DNA from: an uncultured Gammaproteobacteria bacterium
GTDB taxonomy: Bacteria > Pseudomonadota > Gammaproteobacteria > Ga0077536
NCBI GenBank assembly: GCA_903866355.1
Contig: CAIPNE010000672.1
Coordinates: 1-10,782 of the forward strand
Length of the DNA: 10,782 nt
Direction of reading: 5' to 3'
Below the pieces are notes generated by a model. The model was not told where the DNA came from, did no database searches, and saw only the letters and a list, made by a program, of their open reading frames with translations. This document shows, one piece after another, positions 6,508 to 10,782 of the stretch. How positions within the stretch are numbered: the stretch's first letter is position 1; every line of letters starts with the position of its first letter. Made by a program: the position numbers and the translations under genes.

Positions 6508-7469
6508 GCGCTGCGCCCAAATATCTGGCCCTCACCGGCGGGGTAGGCGGGGCCAAGCTTGGGGTTGGCTTAGCGCATATTCTGCCGCCTTCGCAGCTAG
6601 CGTTTTTGGTCAACACGGGCGATGACTTCACCCATTTAGGGCTACACATAAGCCCGGATCTCGACACCCTGATGTATGCCTTGTCGGGAGAATCCAATGT
6701 GGAATTGGGCTGGGGCCGGCGCGACGAAAGTTGGCGCTTCATCGAAACACTGCGCGCGCTGGGTGGCGAGAGCTGGTTTAACCTGGGCGATCGGGATCTG
6801 GCGGTGCATGTGTTGCGCAGCGAGCGCTTGCGGGCGGGCGAACCCTTGAGCAGCATCACCCAAAAGCTGAACGCCGCGTTGGGTACTCAACACTCGGTGT
6901 GGCCCATGTGTGAGGAGCCGGTGCCCACTATCGTTCACACGCTCAACGGGCCATTGGCGTTCCAACATTATTTTGTGCGCGATCGCTGTGCCCCGGCGGT
7001 GACGGGCTTTGAATTTCGCGACGCGGCGGCGGCACGGCCATTACCGCAACTGCTGGACTGGCTCGCCGATCCGGCGCTCGCCGGGATCTTTTTGTGCCCG
7101 TCGAATCCCTATGTGAGTATCGATCCGATTCTGGCGATCCCGGGCGTGCAGGCGGCGATGCGGGCCAGCGGTGTGCCAATCATTGCCGTGTCGCCTATCG
7201 TGGCGGGCCTCGCTATCAAAGGGCCAACGGCCAAAATGATGGCAGAACTCGAGGTGCCGGCCAGCGCGCTTGCCGTGGCGCAACACTACGGGGATTTGCT
7301 CACCGGCTATGTGATCGATGAGCAAGATCAGGCCCTGCTTGGCCCGCTCCGGGAATCGGGTCACGCGGCTATCGCCACCCCTAGCGTCATGCTAACGTTG
7401 GCCGATAAAATTCACCTCGCGGGCGTCATGTGCCAGTTCGCGGAGGATCTACGCAGCGCAGCAAAATAG
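6504..7469 (+). CDS. cofD: 2-phospho-L-lactate transferase family protein CofD (F420-0 synthase)
   Basis: Transfers the phospho-acid part of an activated GDP-linked three-carbon acid (2-phospholactyl, phosphoenolpyruvyl or 3-phosphoglyceryl, depending on lineage) to Fo, giving F420-0 or its variant, with Mg2+. The 321-residue length is typical. Clear family motifs are LTGGVGGAKLGVGL at 10-23, VNTGDDFTHLGLHISPDLDT at 36-55, WFNLGDRDLAVHVL at 91-104, CPSNPYVSIDPIL at 198-210, AVSPIVAGLAIKGPTAKMM at 228-246 and a C-terminal TPSVMLTLADKIHLA. No truncation or missing block is seen. It starts inside the cofE stop codon (ATGA) and is followed after 44 bases by cofC. Family membership is firm; the precise phospho-acid used is set largely by CofC and cannot be read here. 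Confidence 0.95.
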   Translation: MSAAPKYLALTGGVGGAKLGVGLAHILPPSQLAFLVNTGDDFTHLGLHISPDLDTLMYALSGESNVELGWGRRDESWRFIETLRALGGESWFNLGDRDLAVHVLRSERLRAGEPLSSITQKLNAALGTQHSVWPMCEEPVPTIVHTLNGPLAFQHYFVRDRCAPAVTGFEFRDAAAARPLPQLLDWLADPALAGIFLCPSNPYVSIDPILAIPGVQAAMRASGVPIIAVSPIVAGLAIKGPTAKMMAELEVPASALAVAQHYGDLLTGYVIDEQDQALLGPLRESGHAAIATPSVMLTLADKIHLAGVMCQFAEDLRSAAK

Positions 7470-7495
7470 CGGCGCAAACACCAGCAACGCATCGC

Positions 7496-7503
7496 AAAGG
7501 AGG
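7496..7503 (+). promoter_or_regulatory. Strong ribosome binding site deciding the cofC start
   Basis: AAAGGAGG, a near-perfect Shine-Dalgarno sequence ten bases before the ATG at 7514. The same frame is open back to a GTG at 7430 inside cofD, but this site and the conserved CofC N-terminus (VVVPVKPFAFAKRRL) favour 7514. Confidence 0.8.
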
Positions 7504-7513
7504 CGCCAAAACA

Positions 7514-8197
7514 ATGTGGGTGGTAGTGCCGGTTAAACCCTTCGCGTTCGCCAAGCGACGCCTGTCGACCATTTTAAGCGAGGGCGAGCGGGCCTTGCTG
7601 GCGCGCGCCATGTTCACAGACCTCCTCACCACGCTCGCGGGCTGTGCACGCATCAGTGGGGTGGTGGTGGTCACCCGCGAGAAAGCGGTGGCCCCAATCG
7701 CTGCGCGCTTCGGCGTGGTGGTCCTCCCGGAAGCGGAGCCGGGCTTGTCCAAGGCGGTGTTGCAGGGTGCGCGCTATTTGCGCGAACAAAACGTGAACTC
7801 CCTTTTGATGCTGCCCACCGACGTGCCCTTAGCGCGGAGCGCGGAGATCGATCAAGTCGTGGCCCGCCATGGCTGGGCGCCCGCGGTGACGCTGGTGTCG
7901 GACGAGGCGGGCTACGGCACCAACGCCATTGCCGTGTCGCCCCCAGACTTGCTGACTTTCCGTTTTGGGCGCCGCAGCTTCGAAGCTCACCGGGCCGCGG
8001 CCGTCGCGGCCGGTGCGCGGGTACAAGTTGTCCGAGCCCCTGGATTGGCCTTAGATGTGGACACACCAGACGACCTGCGACGGTTGTTGGCCTACGAATT
8101 ACCCATTGCTACGATTGCATTGCTGCTAGAACACGATGTGTTGTCCCGCCTCGCACCGCGACCAATAGTCAGCGCGGGCGGACAATGGAACCTATAA
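7514..8197 (+). CDS. cofC: Phospho-acid guanylyltransferase CofC
   Basis: A nucleotidyltransferase that couples GTP to a three-carbon phospho-acid to make the activated donor for CofD. The 227-residue protein has the GT-A-like N-terminus VVVPVKPFAFAKRRL at 3-17 (nucleotide binding), VVVVTREK at 50-57, MLPTDVPL at 99-106 (metal-binding aspartate region), DEAGYGTNAIAVSP at 130-143, RFGRRSFEAHR at 150-160 and ALDVDTPDDL at 179-188. After that last conserved block there is a tail of about 39 residues (189-227) without a motif I know. Family members use 2-phospholactate in methanogens, phosphoenolpyruvate in mycobacteria (FbiD) or 3-phosphoglycerate in Paraburkholderia rhizoxinica; this sequence does not tell me which. 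The gap to cofGH is 31 bases. Confidence 0.92.
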   Translation: MWVVVPVKPFAFAKRRLSTILSEGERALLARAMFTDLLTTLAGCARISGVVVVTREKAVAPIAARFGVVVLPEAEPGLSKAVLQGARYLREQNVNSLLMLPTDVPLARSAEIDQVVARHGWAPAVTLVSDEAGYGTNAIAVSPPDLLTFRFGRRSFEAHRAAAVAAGARVQVVRAPGLALDVDTPDDLRRLLAYELPIATIALLLEHDVLSRLAPRPIVSAGGQWNL

Positions 8198-8228
8198 GCC
8201 CGGCACGCGCGCAAGGAAATATTCCAGA

Positions 8229-10676
8229 ATGATTGAAGCCCTAATTGCCCGCGCTGGTGCTGGTCAGAATCTTAGCGATGCCGAAGCGATCGCGCTGGCT
8301 GGTGCCACCGATATGCCCAGCTTGTTAGCCGCCGCGAGCACGCTGCGCGATCAGGGCTTTGGCAATGTGGTGACCTACTCCAAAAAAGTTTTTATTCCGC
8401 TCACCCACTTGTGCCGCGACGTGTGCCATTACTGCACGTTCGCCAAAGCACCCAAGCGCATTGGCGCGCCCTACCTGACGCTCGAGCAAGTGCTGGCGGT
8501 GGCGCGTGCCGGTGCGGAATTGGGCTGTAAAGAGGCGTTGTTCACCCTGGGTGAACGCCCCGAAGCGCGCTATAAAACGGCCCGCGATGCCTTGCAGAAA
8601 ATGGGCTACGCCTCGACTCTCGATTACCTTGCCGCGTGCGCCGAAGCCGTCTTTACCCAAACCGGCCTGTTGCCGCATTTGAATCCCGGCACGCTCAGCC
8701 CCGCAGAACTGACGACGCTGCGCGGGGTCTCGGCCAGCATGGGTATCATGCTGGAGTCGGCCGCCGAGCGACTCACCGCAAAAGGCCAGCCCCATCACGG
8801 GTCGCCGGACAAAGTCCCCGCGGTGCGCCTCGCCACGCTGGCGGCAGCGGGGCGGGCCAAAGTGCCCTTCACCACCGGCATCCTGATTGGCATTGGCGAA
8901 ACCCGCCTGGAGCGCGTGGAGTCGTTGCTGGCCATTCGCAGCATCCACGCCCAATACGGGCACATTCAAGAAATCATCATTCAGAATTTCCGTGCCAAGC
9001 CCGACACGCGCATGGCCAATGCGCCGGAACCTGATCTCAACGAAATGCTGTGGACGCTCGCCGTCACCCGCCTCATTTTTGGCCCGCAAATGAGCGTGCA
9101 GGCCCCCCCCAATTTAAGTCCTGGGGTGTTGCCGCAACTGGTCGCGGCGGGTATTAACGACTGGGGTGGGGTGTCGCCGCTGACCCCCGATTTTGTCAAT
9201 CCCGAAGCACCCTGGCCGCACCTCACCGACTTAACCCTGGCCACAGCGCAAGCCGGCAAGTTCTTACATGAGCGGCTAACCATCTACCCCGCCTACGCGC
9301 ATGCGGGCGAGCAGTGGCTGGATGCGCGTTTCCGCACGCCGGTGTTGCAAGCCATCGACGGCGCCGGATTGCCGCGCACCAACGCTTGGTGCCCTGGCGT
9401 TGCGGCCATCCCTGATCCGGAAGAACTCGCGCTAATCGGCCGGCCACCGCAGCGGGTGTCGGGTTGGGTGAGCGAGATTTGCGCCCGCGCTACCGCCGGC
9501 GAACGCCTGCTCGAAGCGGACATCGCGCAGTTATTTGCGGCCCGGGGCGAAGACTTCAGCCATGTTTGTCAGGCTGCGGATGCCCTGCGGCGGGCGACCG
9601 TGGGCGAGTCGGTAAGCTATGTGGTGAACCGCAATATTAATTACACCAACGTGTGCTATTTCAAATGCCAGTTCTGCGCTTTCTCCAAAGGCAAGCTCTC
9701 GGAGAATCTGCGCGGCAAGCCCTACGATTTAGATGCCGAAGAAATTAGTCGGCGGGTTAACGAAGCTTGGCAGCGGGGCGCGACAGAAGTGTGTATGCAG
9801 GGCGGCATTCATCCGCAGTACACCGGGCAGACCTACCTCGATATCCTCGCGACCGTTAAGGCCGCAGAGCCAGATATCCACGTGCACGCTTTCTCGCCGC
9901 TGGAAGTCTGGCAGGGTGCGGCTACCTTGGGTGTGCCGCTCAAAGAATTTCTCATTCGACTCAAAGCCGCGGGCTTGGGCACGCTGCCAGGAACGGCCGC
10001 TGAAGTCCTCGACGACGAGGTCCGACGCATCCTCTGCCCGGATAAAATCAACACGGCGCAGTGGCTGGAAGTGATGCGCACGGCCCACGCAGTGGGTTTT
10101 CGCACCACGGCCACCATTATGTACGGCCACGTAGATCGCTACGAAAACTGGGCGCGGCATTTGCTGCGCGTGCGGGCTTTGCAAGAAGAAACCGGCGGCT
10201 TTACCGAATTTGTGCCGTTGCCTTTCGTGCACATGGAGGCGCCGTTGTACCTTAAGGGCCGCGCCCGTCAGGGACCCACTTTCCGTGAAGCCATCCTGAT
10301 GCACGCGGTCGCCAGACTGGCGCTCAATCCGGTGATTACCAATATCCAGGCCTCGTGGGTCAAGATGGGACATCAAGGCGTGGTGGCGTGTTTGGCTGCG
10401 GGCGTGAACGACCTAGGCGGCACGCTGATGAACGAAAGCATTACCCGCGCAGCTGGCGCGGCGCATGGGCAAGAAACCAGCCCCGAAGAAATGCTGGCGA
10501 TGGTGGCGGCGGCTGGCCGCGTGCCCCGGCAGCGCGGCACCGCCTATGGCGAGGTGAGCGCAGAACGCATCGCGGTCGCGCTTAACGCGCCCGAATTGAC
10601 CGACATCATCAACACCCCAGCCTTGAGGTACGAACGTGCGGAACGCCGCGAACTCGTGCGATCCCAAGCGGGCTGA
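8229..10676 (+). CDS. cofGH: Fused Fo synthase CofG-CofH (FbiC-type), two radical SAM domains
   Basis: Makes the deazaflavin chromophore Fo from tyrosine and the flavin precursor 5-amino-6-ribitylamino-uracil, using two radical S-adenosylmethionine domains. At 815 residues it is close to actinobacterial FbiC. The N-terminal CofG half has a CX3CX2C iron-sulfur motif in HLCRDVCHYCTFA (C62, C66, C69), then ALFTLGERPEARY at 103-115, GIGET at 221-225, IQNFRAKPDT at 251-260, VQAPPNLSPG at 290-299 and DWGGVSPLTPDFVNPE at 311-326. The C-terminal CofH half has NINYTNVCYFKCQFCAFSKG with C476, C480 and C483, GGIHPQY at 525-531, LPGTAAEVL at 586-594, YGHVD at 632-636 and near the end GVNDLGGTLMNESITRAAG. 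Both clusters are intact, so both half-reactions should be possible. The ATG at 8229 follows AAGGA at 8213-8217. It is the last cof gene; 41 bases separate it from a CoA transferase gene on the same strand. Confidence 0.96.
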   Translation: MIEALIARAGAGQNLSDAEAIALAGATDMPSLLAAASTLRDQGFGNVVTYSKKVFIPLTHLCRDVCHYCTFAKAPKRIGAPYLTLEQVLAVARAGAELGCKEALFTLGERPEARYKTARDALQKMGYASTLDYLAACAEAVFTQTGLLPHLNPGTLSPAELTTLRGVSASMGIMLESAAERLTAKGQPHHGSPDKVPAVRLATLAAAGRAKVPFTTGILIGIGETRLERVESLLAIRSIHAQYGHIQEIIIQNFRAKPDTRMANAPEPDLNEMLWTLAVTRLIFGPQMSVQAPPNLSPGVLPQLVAAGINDWGGVSPLTPDFVNPEAPWPHLTDLTLATAQAGKFLHERLTIYPAYAHAGEQWLDARFRTPVLQAIDGAGLPRTNAWCPGVAAIPDPEELALIGRPPQRVSGWVSEICARATAGERLLEADIAQLFAARGEDFSHVCQAADALRRATVGESVSYVVNRNINYTNVCYFKCQFCAFSKGKLSENLRGKPYDLDAEEISRRVNEAWQRGATEVCMQGGIHPQYTGQTYLDILATVKAAEPDIHVHAFSPLEVWQGAATLGVPLKEFLIRLKAAGLGTLPGTAAEVLDDEVRRILCPDKINTAQWLEVMRTAHAVGFRTTATIMYGHVDRYENWARHLLRVRALQEETGGFTEFVPLPFVHMEAPLYLKGRARQGPTFREAILMHAVARLALNPVITNIQASWVKMGHQGVVACLAAGVNDLGGTLMNESITRAAGAAHGQETSPEEMLAMVAAAGRVPRQRGTAYGEVSAERIAVALNAPELTDIINTPALRYERAERRELVRSQAG

Positions 10677-10717
10677 AATCCCTCACGGGCCCGATTGTAG
10701 CAACGGAGTCTAGCCTT

Positions 10718-10782
10718 ATGCCCCCTAAACACATCCTTGATGGCTATAAAGTGCTGGATTTCACCCACGCGCTGGCGGGCCC
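10718..10782 (+). CDS. CaiB/BaiF family III CoA transferase, N-terminal fragment (cut by window edge)
   Basis: Only 21 codons are visible, beginning at the ATG at 10718 with GGAG at 10705-10708 (nine-base spacer). The peptide MPPKHILDGYKVLDFTHALAG fits the characteristic start of family III CoA transferases ('L.G.KVLDFT..LAGP'), which transfer CoA between carboxylic acids or act as 2-methylacyl-CoA racemases. It differs from the mct-like protein at 2525-3745 (GLRIVEASAFIAAP), so it is not a copy of it. It lies 41 bases after cofGH with no terminator seen between them, so it may be co-transcribed with the F420 genes. Substrate unknown, and the family call rests on a short stretch. Confidence 0.65.
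   Translation, partial: MPPKHILDGYKVLDFTHALAG

Noticed and set aside
7430..7513. Longer CofC beginning at GTG 7430 inside cofD
   Set aside because: The extension does not match the family, and a near-perfect Shine-Dalgarno sequence precedes the ATG at 7514.
8325..9089. 254-codon minus-strand frame opposite cofGH
   Set aside because: It lies antisense to the conserved CofG radical SAM half and resembles no family; GC-rich third positions leave the opposite frame open by chance.
9729..10376. 215-codon minus-strand frame opposite the CofH half
   Set aside because: Antisense shadow of a strongly conserved region, with no recognisable domain or upstream ribosome binding site.

Overview
The window (GC-rich, by eye a little above 60%) looks like a chromosomal piece of an aerobic, heterotrophic bacterium. 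Gene content suggests a proteobacterium or a similar environmental lineage: several acyl-CoA dehydrogenases, family III CoA transferases, and a bacterial-type coenzyme F420 pathway with fused CofG-CofH. Taxonomy cannot be fixed from sequence alone. No RNA genes, insertion sequences, CRISPR arrays, phage genes or long repeats were seen. Coding density is very high, and the only sizeable gap is a 275-base divergent intergenic region at 5462-5736.

Left arm (minus strand, read from 5461 down to 1): five closely spaced genes for acyl-CoA metabolism. In order of transcription they are a long acyl-CoA dehydrogenase with an N-terminal helical extension, best matched to (2S)-methylsuccinyl-CoA dehydrogenase (mcd); a family III CoA transferase best matched to 2-methylfumaryl-CoA isomerase, also called mesaconyl-CoA C1-C4 CoA transferase (mct); an ACAD10/11-type aminoglycoside-phosphotransferase-fold kinase; a canonical acyl-CoA dehydrogenase; and the start of a second, coupled acyl-CoA dehydrogenase-like subunit that runs off the left edge. 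If the first two calls hold, they are consecutive steps: methylsuccinyl-CoA to mesaconyl-C1-CoA to mesaconyl-C4-CoA. This joins an ethylmalonyl-CoA pathway enzyme to a 3-hydroxypropionate bicycle enzyme.

Right arm (plus strand, 5737-10676): a complete four-gene coenzyme F420 operon in the order cofE-cofD-cofC-cofGH. cofGH makes the deazaflavin Fo, cofC activates a three-carbon phospho-acid with GTP, cofD joins the two, and cofE adds glutamates. CofE lacks the C-terminal reductase domain of mycobacterial FbiB, so the form of F420 made is an open question. Directly after cofGH, another family III CoA transferase begins and runs off the right edge.

The two arms diverge from 5462-5736, where overlapping candidate promoters can be drawn. 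No F420-dependent oxidoreductase is present, so what the cofactor serves in this organism is not visible here. The acyl-CoA genes on both sides make F420-linked acyl-CoA or fatty-acid metabolism a hypothesis, not a conclusion.
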